Shown here: piece by piece, positions 14,969-22,002 of the stretch
Numbering within the stretch: the first letter of the stretch is position 1
How the letters are laid out: the number at the start of each line of letters is the position of its first letter
Virus record (IMG/VR): IMGVR_UViG_3300005264_000137
Coordinates: 1 to 24,167 of that record
DNA: 24,167 nucleotides
Source: a virus
Direction: 5' to 3' (one strand)
Made by a program: the position numbers and the translations under genes
The notes under the pieces: model-generated
Told to the model about the DNA's origin: nothing
Seen by the model: only the letters and a program-made list of their open reading frames with translations
Databases searched by the model: none

Positions 14969-15173
14969 TTAATATTCTTTCAATTTCTTTCATTTTTATG
15001 ATTCTTTCAATACCTTTAACTTTAAACAATGGATCAAATCTTTGACACCAACTATCAACAACAGTTTTTTCATTTGAGCCAATTGCACCAAGACCCATAC
15101 CTCTTTTTTTCTTGGCAATTCTTCTTTTATTGTTTTCTTTGTTTTCTGAAAATACTGGTCCTGTTTTACCCAT
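14958..15173 (-). CDS. Small basic protein of unknown function, possibly frameshifted
   Basis: 71 residues with strong SD (AAAGGAG) before the ATG. The N-terminal half is very basic (ENNKRRIAKKKRGMGLGAIG); the rest holds WCQRFDPLFKVKGIERI. Near the end the DNA repeats a short unit (IERII, then IERIL), and the frame stops just where a coding-like +1 frame continues to gp47. The annotated end may therefore not be the natural one. Unrecognised. Confidence 0.6.
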   Translation of the reverse strand: MGKTGPVFSENKENNKRRIAKKKRGMGLGAIGSNEKTVVDSWCQRFDPLFKVKGIERIIKMKEIERILNHI

Positions 15174-15175
15174 AA

Positions 15176-15364
15176 TTATGCTCCTTTATTTTTAGCAATG
15201 TCCATTTTTGTAATTGGTTTTTTTCTTTGATATTTTTCTTCTACTTCTATTTTTTTATATAATGGTCCATAAAAAGTATCAATTGTTTTAGATTTTTCAA
15301 TAGGTTTTATAATTTTAGAATTTTTCATTATAATACCAATTACAATACCAATTATATATAACAT
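15176..15364 (-). CDS. Small protein of unknown function, possible N-terminal hydrophobic segment
   Basis: 62 residues if started at 15364: a hydrophobic MLYIIGIVIGII, which could anchor it in the membrane, then a charged tail with KPIEKSKTIDTFYGPLYKK. An ATG at 15328 would remove the hydrophobic part; neither start has a strong SD. The longer form overlaps the previous gene by 13 bases, which fits the coupled style of the region, so I prefer it slightly. Unrecognised. Confidence 0.55.
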   Translation of the reverse strand: MLYIIGIVIGIIMKNSKIIKPIEKSKTIDTFYGPLYKKIEVEEKYQRKKPITKMDIAKNKGA

Positions 15365-15750
15365 TTTTCTTTACACTTTTCACATCTAGTACTAATCCAT
15401 CCATTAGATTGTGTAACATTTTCAGTTGACCCACAAAGTTCACAGATATTACCTGATTGATGTTCAACCAACCATATCATACCATCAATAGTTTGATCAC
15501 CACCAACTATATAAAAATTTAATGTTCCATATTTTTCTTTAACCTGTGTTGCTTCTACTTGCATAATATTCAAATGTGAATTAGAATCAATATAACTTTG
15601 AATACAATTACACAAATTATCAATTAACCAGTACCAACCATCACCACATTCAAAACCAAAAGGTATTAATGATTGATTAATTGATTTATTTTTACCTGCA
15701 AATATTTTTGGATATTTATTCCATAATTTTTTAGTATTTTCTGAATTCAT
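15352..15750 (-). CDS. Conserved phage protein with C-terminal zinc ribbon
   Basis: 132 residues. The N-terminal part has YPKIF, then GFECGDGWYWLIDNLC, then VKEKYGTLNFYIVGG, a pattern I recall in hypothetical proteins of many phages. The C-terminus is a ribbon with CELCG and CEKC. SD GGAGAA is well placed. It could bind nucleic acid or protein; no activity is known. It belongs to the unit that starts at the promoter 16153-16181. Confidence 0.72.
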   Translation of the reverse strand: MNSENTKKLWNKYPKIFAGKNKSINQSLIPFGFECGDGWYWLIDNLCNCIQSYIDSNSHLNIMQVEATQVKEKYGTLNFYIVGGDQTIDGMIWLVEHQSGNICELCGSTENVTQSNGWISTRCEKCKEKCYI

Positions 15751-15779
15751 TTAATTTTTCTCCATTATAATTTTTTTAA

Positions 15780-16121
15780 TTATGCTACTTTTTGAATATA
15801 TCCATAAGGAAGATTATTAAGATATTCAAAAAACCCATAATCACCATCAACATTTTCTGCATCCATCAAATATTTAATAGCCTTTCTTTTATCACAAGAA
15901 CAATATCTTTGAATGTCTTTAACAAGATATTCAAATTTAACAATACCTTCTGCTTCCCTGGTATCATTTTCATTATTAATACGTTCAATTTCTTTATCGA
16001 AGGTATCAAACCAGTCAGACAATTCTTTTTTAGACAAAAGATGAAAATTCCAACGAGGTCTAAAACCATAAGCATCTTTATATACATCTGAAAACATTTG
16101 AATCATTTCATTTTTTGTCAT
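15780..16121 (-). CDS. Conserved small phage protein (YGFRPRW motif)
   Basis: 113 residues, helical and charged, with VYKDAYGFRPRWNF near the N-terminus, a motif I recall in small proteins of many large phages. The middle has several acidic helices and the end reads GFFEYLNNLPYGYIQ. Function unknown. It is the first gene behind a perfect sigma70 promoter (16153-16181) and has SD AGGGAG, so it likely leads the early transcript that continues through gp47, gp46 and possibly uvsX. Confidence 0.72.
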   Translation of the reverse strand: MTKNEMIQMFSDVYKDAYGFRPRWNFHLLSKKELSDWFDTFDKEIERINNENDTREAEGIVKFEYLVKDIQRYCSCDKRKAIKYLMDAENVDGDYGFFEYLNNLPYGYIQKVA

Positions 16122-16152
16122 ATTTTATCTCCCTGTTAAATATTATGTAATA

Positions 16153-16181
16153 ATTATATAATAAATTAGATATTATGTCAA
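16153..16181 (-). promoter_or_regulatory. Perfect sigma70 promoter
   Basis: Minus strand: TTGACA (16176-16181), 17-base spacer, TATAAT (16153-16158), both boxes full consensus with ideal spacing. Transcription should start near 16146, about 25 bases before the ATG of the 16121 gene. Confidence 0.88.
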
Positions 16182-16189
16182 TACTTTAT

Positions 16190-16459
16190 TTAAATAGTTA
16201 CAAAAGTTTTTTGTTCTTGTGTTTTTGCCCATACTAAAACTTGTTTTTTAATTGTAGTTGTAATTGATATAGAACCTGATACTACATTTTTATTGTTTGA
16301 TCTAACCCCACCAGATTTTCCAACAAAATAATATATATCACCTGTATCAGTAAAAACTTTATATTTTCCAGTTCTAGATTCAACTTCTTTAAAATTATTA
16401 TAATTAAACCACAAAATGATTTTTTGAGTTAAAGTTGTATTTTTAAACATTTTTTTCAT
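16190..16459 (-). CDS. Small basic protein of unknown function
   Basis: 89 residues, basic and beta-rich: KYKVFTDTGDIYYFVGKSGGVR, then GSISITTTIKKQVLVWAK. The pattern suggests a small barrel or nucleic-acid binding fold, but nothing is recognised. SD AAGGTGA stands 7 bases before the ATG. It follows the 16480 gene and its stop lies just before the -35 box of the next promoter. Confidence 0.65.
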   Translation of the reverse strand: MKKMFKNTTLTQKIILWFNYNNFKEVESRTGKYKVFTDTGDIYYFVGKSGGVRSNNKNVVSGSISITTTIKKQVLVWAKTQEQKTFVTI

Positions 16460-16479
16460 AATATATCACCTTATTTAAT

Positions 16480-16869
16480 TTATATTTTTTTAAATGCTTT
16501 TCTAATAGAATTAACACTACAAAATTTCATACCATATAATTTAATAGTTTTTTCAGTGAAATAACATCTTTTGGCAGTTGTTCTTTGAACTTCAAAATAA
16601 CCATTAAATTTTTTATGTTTAATAACAATTGTGCCATTATATACAGTATGACTTGAAATATGACTAATACTCTGAATCAATATTTTTTTCTTTTTTTCTT
16701 TAGTTTGTCCTGGGATAAGTCCCCATGTATAAAGATAATTGTAGAGTTTTAAAGGATCATTTTTGTTTAGCATAACTGTTCTAACTTTATCACCAGCATT
16801 TGTGACATATGGGTTAGAATCTGGATGAACTAATTTTATAGCTTCTTTAAATGTAATTATTTGATTCAT
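16480..16869 (-). CDS. Small phage protein with HPDSNP motif, unknown function
   Basis: 129 residues. The N-terminal part (ITFKEAIKLVHPDSNPYVTN, then AGDKVRTV, then LYNYLYTWGLI) resembles J-domain-like 'HPD' helices of some phage hypothetical proteins, with the HPD at 15-17. The C-terminal half is basic and beta-rich. It is the first gene after the nuclease island and has its own promoter (16904-16932); its SD AAAGGA is in the 3' arm of the hairpin 16874-16909. Confidence 0.68.
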   Translation of the reverse strand: MNQIITFKEAIKLVHPDSNPYVTNAGDKVRTVMLNKNDPLKLYNYLYTWGLIPGQTKEKKKKILIQSISHISSHTVYNGTIVIKHKKFNGYFEVQRTTAKRCYFTEKTIKLYGMKFCSVNSIRKAFKKI

Positions 16870-16873
16870 ATTT

Positions 16874-16909
16874 TAAAATCCTTTCTTCATTGATTATGAA
16901 AGGATTTTA
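16874..16909 (-). terminator. Hairpin overlapping promoter -10 and the SD of the 16869 gene
   Basis: A perfect 12-base stem with a 12-base loop after the homing nuclease gene. Its 5' arm on the minus strand contains the -10 box TAAAAT, and its 3' arm contains the SD of the next gene. It may stop or silence read-through RNA while leaving RNA from the local promoter unstructured. Only four T follow directly, so termination may be partial. Confidence 0.65.
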
Positions 16910-16932
16910 CATGAAATTTGATATGATGTCAA
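16904..16932 (-). promoter_or_regulatory. Strong sigma70-type promoter upstream of the 16869 gene
   Basis: Minus strand: TTGACA (16927-16932), 17-base spacer, TAAAAT (16904-16909, five of six). The -35 box contains the TGA stop of the homing nuclease. The start site, near 16897, falls in the loop of the hairpin 16874-16909. Confidence 0.8.
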
Positions 16933-16933
16933 G
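16923..16933. repeat. 11-bp direct repeat, distal copy
   Basis: The same 11 bases (ATGATGTCAAG on the plus strand) occur at 18945-18955. The two copies flank the nuclease island. This copy contains the -35 box of the 16904-16932 promoter and the nuclease stop codon. Confidence 0.7.
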
Positions 16934-18524
16934 TTTTATTATATTCAAATACGTAATTTCCACAATCCCATATTCTATCAATACCATTTTTTAACATGTT
17001 TTGATATTCTGTTAAACTTGAATCGAAAAATTGTAATTTATCTTTAATTTTATGTTTTTGAAATGCTACTCTATGATGTCTTTTTTTGTCTATAATATAA
17101 AAATAATTTGGTTGTGATATATGTTTAAATTTAAATCCTATTTTTTTATAAAATGTTCCATCACTATATCTCAAATCTGCAAATGTTTTTATATATGAAA
17201 TATTATAATGTTTTATTAAATATTTTAATAATTTACTGGCACCACCTACTATTTGTACATTAGATTTATTACAAAATCTTATCATTTCAAAATTAACTGT
17301 TTTTGATCCACCTATAGTTCTTTTACCAAATGTCATAACTGATAATAATTCTAAATTATCATATAATCCAAATTGATAAGAAGAATTATCTTTACCTTGT
17401 AAATGATACTTATCAAGAAATTGATTAGATATTTTTTTATCAATTTTCATAATTTGACATTTTCTAGCATAATATCTTTTATTAAACATACCTAATTTAG
17501 ATAATATTACTGATTTAACTATATCTGATTTATTCAACCATTCATCACTAAAAATTTGAATCAATTGAATACCTTGTTGTTCACACATTTTAGTTTTATT
17601 TAAATGATAATTTTTATCTTTACCTTGTTGTTCACTATGCCAATATAATCCATTATATTCTATTGCTATTTTATAATCAGGTAAATATATATCAAGTTCT
17701 AATGGTCTAATTATTGATCTATCATTTACTATAACATTATTAACATGTAGTTTAATAAAATTTTGTAAATCTTTTTCTTCATTACTAATCTGACTTTCTG
17801 CATTACATTGTGGACATCTTGCATTATTATGTTTGAATCTACCAAAAGATACCTTATATTGATGTCCTTTATCACATTTTATATCTAAATTAGTAAATGT
17901 ATTAACATACTCTTTACTTATTAATGTATAACCTTCTTTTTCAATATACTCTTTAATATCATTATATTCATGTTTTACATTACCATAACAATATGGACAT
18001 CTTTGTCCTCTTTTCCACATTTTATATGATATAAAATGTTCATGTCCATTTGGACAAATATAATTTAATGGGTCATTAGTACCCACATAAATATCTGATA
18101 CTAAAATATAACCTTCTTTTTCAAATGATAATTTAACATCATTATATTTATTTTTAACATTACCAGCACAAATAGGACATCTTGTTCCCATTTGAAAATC
18201 ATTCCATTTCATATTAAATTTATGTCTTTTATCACATTGTATTTCTAATTTGGTTATTGCATTAATATATTCTTTACTTATTAGTGTATAACCTTCATTT
18301 TCAATATATTCTTTTATATTTTTAATATTATTCTTTTGACTATTAGTATTACATTTAAGTGAACAATATACAGCGTTTTTTCGTAAGGTGAAAAACATTT
18401 GATTACATGATTTACAACATATTAAATAAAAATTTCGTTTTAATTTTATATTTCTATACGTTTTACCTGTTTTTGATAAAACAAAATCATCCATATTACA
18501 ATTTTTTAATAAAATATTTTTCAT
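16929..18524 (-). CDS. Free-standing homing endonuclease (zinc-finger repeats plus Vsr-like nuclease)
   Basis: A 531-residue mobile nuclease. An N-terminal treble-clef-like finger (residues 36-58) is followed by three repeats of about 55-60 residues (65-120, 125-180, 184-240). Each repeat has EGY(T/I)L(I/V)S, a CxxGH-like pair (CDKRH, CPNGH, CDKGH) and CPxC. The catalytic part (about 275-345) reads LELDIYLPDYKIAIEYNG, then LYWHSE, then IFSDEWLNKSDIV, like Vsr or EDxHD-type homing nucleases. A C-terminal domain (350-531) is typical of phage versions. It would cut an uninfected allele of this locus and copy itself by recombination. It lies between gp23 and the 16869 gene and brings no other cargo. 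Confidence 0.9.
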   Translation of the reverse strand: MKNILLKNCNMDDFVLSKTGKTYRNIKLKRNFYLICCKSCNQMFFTLRKNAVYCSLKCNTNSQKNNIKNIKEYIENEGYTLISKEYINAITKLEIQCDKRHKFNMKWNDFQMGTRCPICAGNVKNKYNDVKLSFEKEGYILVSDIYVGTNDPLNYICPNGHEHFISYKMWKRGQRCPYCYGNVKHEYNDIKEYIEKEGYTLISKEYVNTFTNLDIKCDKGHQYKVSFGRFKHNNARCPQCNAESQISNEEKDLQNFIKLHVNNVIVNDRSIIRPLELDIYLPDYKIAIEYNGLYWHSEQQGKDKNYHLNKTKMCEQQGIQLIQIFSDEWLNKSDIVKSVILSKLGMFNKRYYARKCQIMKIDKKISNQFLDKYHLQGKDNSSYQFGLYDNLELLSVMTFGKRTIGGSKTVNFEMIRFCNKSNVQIVGGASKLLKYLIKHYNISYIKTFADLRYSDGTFYKKIGFKFKHISQPNYFYIIDKKRHHRVAFQKHKIKDKLQFFDSSLTEYQNMLKNGIDRIWDCGNYVFEYNKT

Positions 18525-18940
18525 ATAAATTCTCTTATTATTAATTTGTATTGTTTATTATTATTTAACCATTCTACATCATTTATTACCAATAAATCAA
18601 TATCTATTTTAATACACTGTTCTTTCTTAATATTATCTTTAATTTTTTGGTATGGTTTATCATGCCAATAATATTCAATAGCTTTATTTAAATTAAGTAT
18701 CCATACGTCCAATTCAAGATAATGACCAGTAATTATTTCATTTCTTACTATATCTGATTTGCTACTTGTTGTTCACCTTTACTGGATGTTGATTCAATAG
18801 GACATCTTCTATTATGATTTTTAAAATTTGAAAATGATTGATGACCTTTATCACATTGAACATCCATTTTAAATTGTGTATTAATATATTGTTTAATATA
18901 ATTATAAAGACAACTTTTTAATAAAATTAACATTAAACGC
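18521..18940 (-). pseudogene. Decayed second homing endonuclease
   Basis: Two frames together carry remains of a relative of the gene downstream. Frame one (18748 to about 18940) reads KMDVQCDKGHQSFSNFKNHN, then RRCPI and SSKGEQQVANQI before a stop, like the last finger repeat of the intact nuclease but with a short deletion after CDKGHQ. Frame two (18521 to about 18756) reads LELDVWILNLNKAIEYYWH, then INDVEWLNNNK, like the nuclease core. No complete gene can be read, there is no plausible start, and the last codons overlap the ATG of the intact gene. Divergence suggests a related but not identical nuclease rather than a recent duplicate. Confidence 0.78.
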
Positions 18941-18978
18941 AAAAATGATGTCAAGAAATTAATCAAGACATCATTTTT
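18941..18978 (-). terminator. Terminator downstream of gp23
   Basis: A perfect 12-base stem with a 14-base loop, ending on the minus strand in a run of five T. It should end the capsid transcript before the nuclease island. It also contains a TTGACA (18949-18954) with only a poor -10 at the right distance. Confidence 0.85.
18945..18955. repeat. 11-bp direct repeat, gp23-proximal copy
   Basis: Identical to 16923-16933. This copy forms part of one arm of the gp23 terminator. Confidence 0.7.
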
Positions 18979-18991
18979 ATTATCTAACTAT

Positions 18992-19017
18992 TTAACTTAC
19001 CGATTATGGTAAGTTAA
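18992..19017 (-). other. Hairpin spanning the gp23 stop codon
   Basis: A perfect 10-base stem (TTAACTTACC with GGTAAGTTAA) with a 6-base loop that contains part of the stop codon. It has no T-run behind it, so it is more likely an RNA-stabilising 3' structure than a terminator by itself. Confidence 0.6.
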
Positions 19018-20221
19018 TTGCTCTAATTCTGATATAATAATTTTTTGAACCAAAAAGATTGTCCAAAATGGCATATCTACTCATTAATCCAACTGTAGGA
19101 TTAAATGAATCTTCAAATTGAGCTCTTGCAGTCATCAATTGAATATAAGGCAAATAAACAATACCCGTATCATATGCAGATGGTCCTTTGTAACCAATAA
19201 TGATATCATCTGATGTTGCAAACGTATCTCTATAAATAGAAAGTCTACCGTCAAGAGAACCTACTCTAGCAACACCTGTTACTGCAGTATTGATATCATT
19301 ATCAACTGGTGCAATAGTAAAAGAGTTAGTAGTCTCAAGAGCTGCACAAAGAGTAGGTGATGCAACAATAAAGTTACCAGCACCACGTCTTGTATCAATT
19401 GCGATTCTGTTAGCTTTTCTAATAATAAGATTAAAGAAGTTTCTATATTTTTCAGCTTCCCATCTACCATCAGCAGCTGAATAATCCCAAGTTACAGATT
19501 GTGTATTTGTAACAGCAATACCTCTGATTTTATTAATAAGTTCTCTATCAATTTCAGCAGTGATTTCGTATGAAAGGACATCCATCATTTCTTCTTCAAG
19601 ATCCAATCCATGCATTGCCTGAATATCCTGGGCAACTTCAATAGACCATTTACTTCTAAGTTTTCTTGTTTTTGCTTCAACTTGTGCTTTTTCGATAGTC
19701 ATACTAAGTTCTTTGATACCTTTACCAGTACCGATACCGAGTCCACCACCAATACCTGGATGTCCACTAACATCTGGAACTACTTTACTACCAAGAGCTT
19801 CACCTGCTGATGTTGCGTAAGATCCTGTATATGCTGGATCCATAGTATTATATCCGATTTCTTGATCAGAACCACCATCATATTGTTGATCTGCCTTAAA
19901 TCTCAAAGCAAATGCCAATCCAACAGGGCTAGTTAAAGGTTGAACACCAACAATATCATGTGCTATAAGTTCAGGAAAAGTTCTTCTTACCATAGGAATG
20001 GCAATTTTATGAAATTCACCATTACCTGCATAACCTGCAGTATTAGGATCAAGATTACCACTTGTCCATGATGTAGTTTCATTCATATCTTTACCAGAAA
20101 TATAATTTAATTGATTTTGAAGCATAATAGCAGTTGCTTTTGCTTTTCTAGGATTTTGGATTTTTTCACCTTCATTAAGGATATCTTTCCAATTTTCCAT
20201 AATTTTATCGATCTGTTTCAT
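19004..20221 (-). CDS. 23: gp23, major capsid protein
   Basis: A 405-residue HK97-fold capsid subunit. The segment PMVRRTFPELIAHDIVGVQP followed by LTSPVG (about residues 76-101) is the best-known gp23 signature, and later TRKLRSKWSIEVAQDIQAMH and RKANRIAIDTRRGAGNF are also family features. It assembles the head around gp22 and is processed by gp21. It is shorter than T4 gp23 (about 520), which suggests loss of the surface insertion and a short N-terminal propeptide. MNE (46-48) and LNE (15-17) match the hydrophobic-x-Glu cleavage rule of gp21. SD AAAGGAG precedes the start. Confidence 0.97.
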   Translation of the reverse strand: MKQIDKIMENWKDILNEGEKIQNPRKAKATAIMLQNQLNYISGKDMNETTSWTSGNLDPNTAGYAGNGEFHKIAIPMVRRTFPELIAHDIVGVQPLTSPVGLAFALRFKADQQYDGGSDQEIGYNTMDPAYTGSYATSAGEALGSKVVPDVSGHPGIGGGLGIGTGKGIKELSMTIEKAQVEAKTRKLRSKWSIEVAQDIQAMHGLDLEEEMMDVLSYEITAEIDRELINKIRGIAVTNTQSVTWDYSAADGRWEAEKYRNFFNLIIRKANRIAIDTRRGAGNFIVASPTLCAALETTNSFTIAPVDNDINTAVTGVARVGSLDGRLSIYRDTFATSDDIIIGYKGPSAYDTGIVYLPYIQLMTARAQFEDSFNPTVGLMSRYAILDNLFGSKNYYIRIRAINLP

Positions 20222-20248
20222 TTTAAATACTCCTTTATATAATTTATT

Positions 20249-21094
20249 TTAGAATTTTTTATTTTGTAATGTTTTAAGCCATTGAGCTTTTAAACTATTG
20301 TTTTCATTTAAAATATCATTTGTTTCTGATCTTGATCTTGATTCATTTTTATCATCATCATCATTATCGTCGTCTTTTGACAAATTTGTATCACATTCAG
20401 GGCATTTTTTGGCGTCTTTTGGAATTTCTTCTCCACAGTTAGGACATTCTTTTGTTTCAAATTCTTCATCTTCTTCATTTACTGATTTACCAGTAAATGA
20501 GCTTAAAAGGATATCAAATTTTTTATCGATTTCTTCTTTATTAGCACCTTCAAGAACAGCCTTAATATGTTTTTTTTGTTTAGGTGTTAAGTCTTCACAT
20601 TTAGTCATCAGATAGTGCTCATTCATAAGTTTTGTTGAGCTAATTTCTAAATCCATTTTCTCAGCGAGTATTTTGTCTTGTGTTTTTTTAAGATCAATAA
20701 TCTCGTCTCTAGATTCTCTAACTAATGTTTTAACTTCTTCATCAAGTACACCTTCATCTATTGCCAATTTTACTTTAAATGATTCAATAAGATCATGATA
20801 AGTTTCGCCAAGTCTGGCAAATTCTATCACATTGTCAGGAAGGGATATTTCTTCATCAATAATATCATCCACAAAATTTGAGAATTTTTCCACAAGATCT
20901 TCTTTATATTCTTCAAATTTTTCTTCCATTTTTTCAATTTGTAATTGTTTAGCTTCTTCAAGAGAAGCTTCCAATTTTTCTTCCACTTTTTCCGCAACTT
21001 TTGATTCAATAAGTGTTTCAATAGTTGTTTTTAATTCTTCTTGTTTTGCTTTATCGATTTTTTCGACACCAAGCATTTCGAAAAGTTTATCCAT
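20249..21094 (-). CDS. 22: gp22, prohead scaffold protein, with inserted zinc ribbon
   Basis: 281 residues between gp21 and gp23, the gp22 position in T4. Residues 15-160 are highly charged helix and coiled coil (repeated EEKLEASLEEAKQ-like stretches), the usual scaffold composition. Residues 217-234 form a zinc ribbon (CPNC, then CPEC), followed by an Asp-rich run (241-248) and a helical tail ending QWLKTLQNKKF. Scaffold fills the prohead core and is degraded by gp21. A zinc ribbon is not a feature of T4 gp22. SD AAGGAGA lies 9 bases before the ATG. Confidence 0.88.
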   Translation of the reverse strand: MDKLFEMLGVEKIDKAKQEELKTTIETLIESKVAEKVEEKLEASLEEAKQLQIEKMEEKFEEYKEDLVEKFSNFVDDIIDEEISLPDNVIEFARLGETYHDLIESFKVKLAIDEGVLDEEVKTLVRESRDEIIDLKKTQDKILAEKMDLEISSTKLMNEHYLMTKCEDLTPKQKKHIKAVLEGANKEEIDKKFDILLSSFTGKSVNEEDEEFETKECPNCGEEIPKDAKKCPECDTNLSKDDDNDDDDKNESRSRSETNDILNENNSLKAQWLKTLQNKKF

Positions 21095-21109
21095 TTTTTA
21101 TTATTCTCC

Positions 21110-21691
21110 TTAAATATTTTTTGTAATATTTTGTATTACTTGCCATATATGTTTAACGTATTTATTTTCTGCTTCAGCTATATCTGTATTAACAGTTGTA
21201 AATTCTTTTCCTTCATATATACCATTTATATATTTTGATCCTGGATTGCTTGCATCTGCAACTATATCCCAACAAATCAGATTAAAATCTTCATTAACAG
21301 TACCAGATTCACTAACAGTACCAAGACCTCTACTAGATATACCTACTTTTCCACCACTATTAATAATACCTTTTAATGTATTACCACAAGTAGTATCGAG
21401 AACTTTTGCCTTGCCCATAACATCATTACCTTGCCATGATAAATCTTCTATAAGAATGGCCACTTTTTCAAGATCAATATCTGGTTTTTCAGGATGATTA
21501 AGTTGACCATATAATGATTTTCCTTTAACCTGTTCCATTACCTTATTGACTTCTCTTTCAAGTAATTTCTTTTCATACATTCGACCATTATTATTTTTAA
21601 TAGCTGCAGATGAAAATATACCTGATACAAATAAATTCTTATCAATAGATTCAGTTATGATACTATTACTTGTTTCTGTGATAAGTTTCAT
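21110..21691 (-). CDS. 21: gp21, prohead protease
   Basis: A 193-residue herpes/HK97-type serine protease (T4 gp21 family). NNNGRMYEKKLLEREV (33-48) is the conserved N-terminal block, LNHPE holds the catalytic His66, and GISSRGLG holds the catalytic Ser119 or Ser120, followed by the WDIVADASNPGS substrate-groove strand. It removes propeptides from gp23 and degrades scaffold before packaging. It starts three bases after the stop of the small core protein, in the 68-21-22-23 order known from T4. Confidence 0.95.
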   Translation of the reverse strand: MKLITETSNSIITESIDKNLFVSGIFSSAAIKNNNGRMYEKKLLEREVNKVMEQVKGKSLYGQLNHPEKPDIDLEKVAILIEDLSWQGNDVMGKAKVLDTTCGNTLKGIINSGGKVGISSRGLGTVSESGTVNEDFNLICWDIVADASNPGSKYINGIYEGKEFTTVNTDIAEAENKYVKHIWQVIQNITKNI

Positions 21692-21694
21692 GTT

Positions 21695-21868
21695 TTATTC
21701 CTCTTCATCATCAATTGTTAAAGGGTTATTCTTTAATTTTAATTTATCTTTTAAGAAAGTATTAACACCTTTATTTAATTCTTTACTTAATACTTCTCTT
21801 GATTTAATGAAATCGTCATTTTCAAAATCATTAAAAGCATCTTTAATTTTTTCTTTATCTATACCCAT
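21695..21868 (-). CDS. Small prohead core protein (gp68-like)
   Basis: 57 residues: MGIDKEKIKDAFNDFENDDF, then KSREVLSKELN, NTFLKDKLKLK and an acidic end. It is helical and charged, with an FxxDDF and an LKDKL segment like small prohead core proteins of T4-type phages, and it occupies the gene 68 position before gp21. Its SD AAAGGAGA is strong. The stop is followed directly by the gp21 ATG. Assignment rests on position and pattern more than on firm similarity. Confidence 0.65.
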   Translation of the reverse strand: MGIDKEKIKDAFNDFENDDFIKSREVLSKELNKGVNTFLKDKLKLKNNPLTIDDEEE

Positions 21869-21929
21869 TTGACTTTCTCCTTTGTTATTATTTCACTTAT
21901 ATTTATTTATTATATGAGTTTAACCTAAA

Positions 21930-21972
21930 AAACCTTAATGATTACAATAAAATCCTTTAATCATTAAGGTTT
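21930..21972 (-). terminator. Strong terminator downstream of gp20
   Basis: A perfect 14-base stem with a 15-base loop, followed on the minus strand by a T-run. It lies in the 134-base gap between gp20 and the gp68-like gene, so 68-21-22-23 must have its own promoter or depend on read-through. The remaining part of the gap has AT-rich TATAAT-like and AATAAATA sequence but no convincing promoter. Confidence 0.9.
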
Positions 21973-22002
21973 CTTTATATTATATAAGCTGTCTAATTTA
22001 AC

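Noticed and set aside
15792-16091. 99-codon plus-strand frame and a 73-codon minus-strand frame over the 15780 gene
   Set aside because: Both overlap a conserved gene with a good SD; neither resembles a protein.
18521-18712. 63-codon frame as an independent gene
   Set aside because: It starts at a TTG without SD and matches the middle of a homing nuclease core, so it belongs to the pseudogene.
18748-18966. 72-codon frame as an independent gene
   Set aside because: Its first ATG lies in the loop of the gp23 terminator, and its readable part is a truncated nuclease finger repeat.
20298-21113. Plus-strand frames opposite gp22 (Ser/Phe-rich)
   Set aside because: Antisense shadows of acidic and Lys-rich scaffold codons with no SD; gp22 is clear on the other strand.
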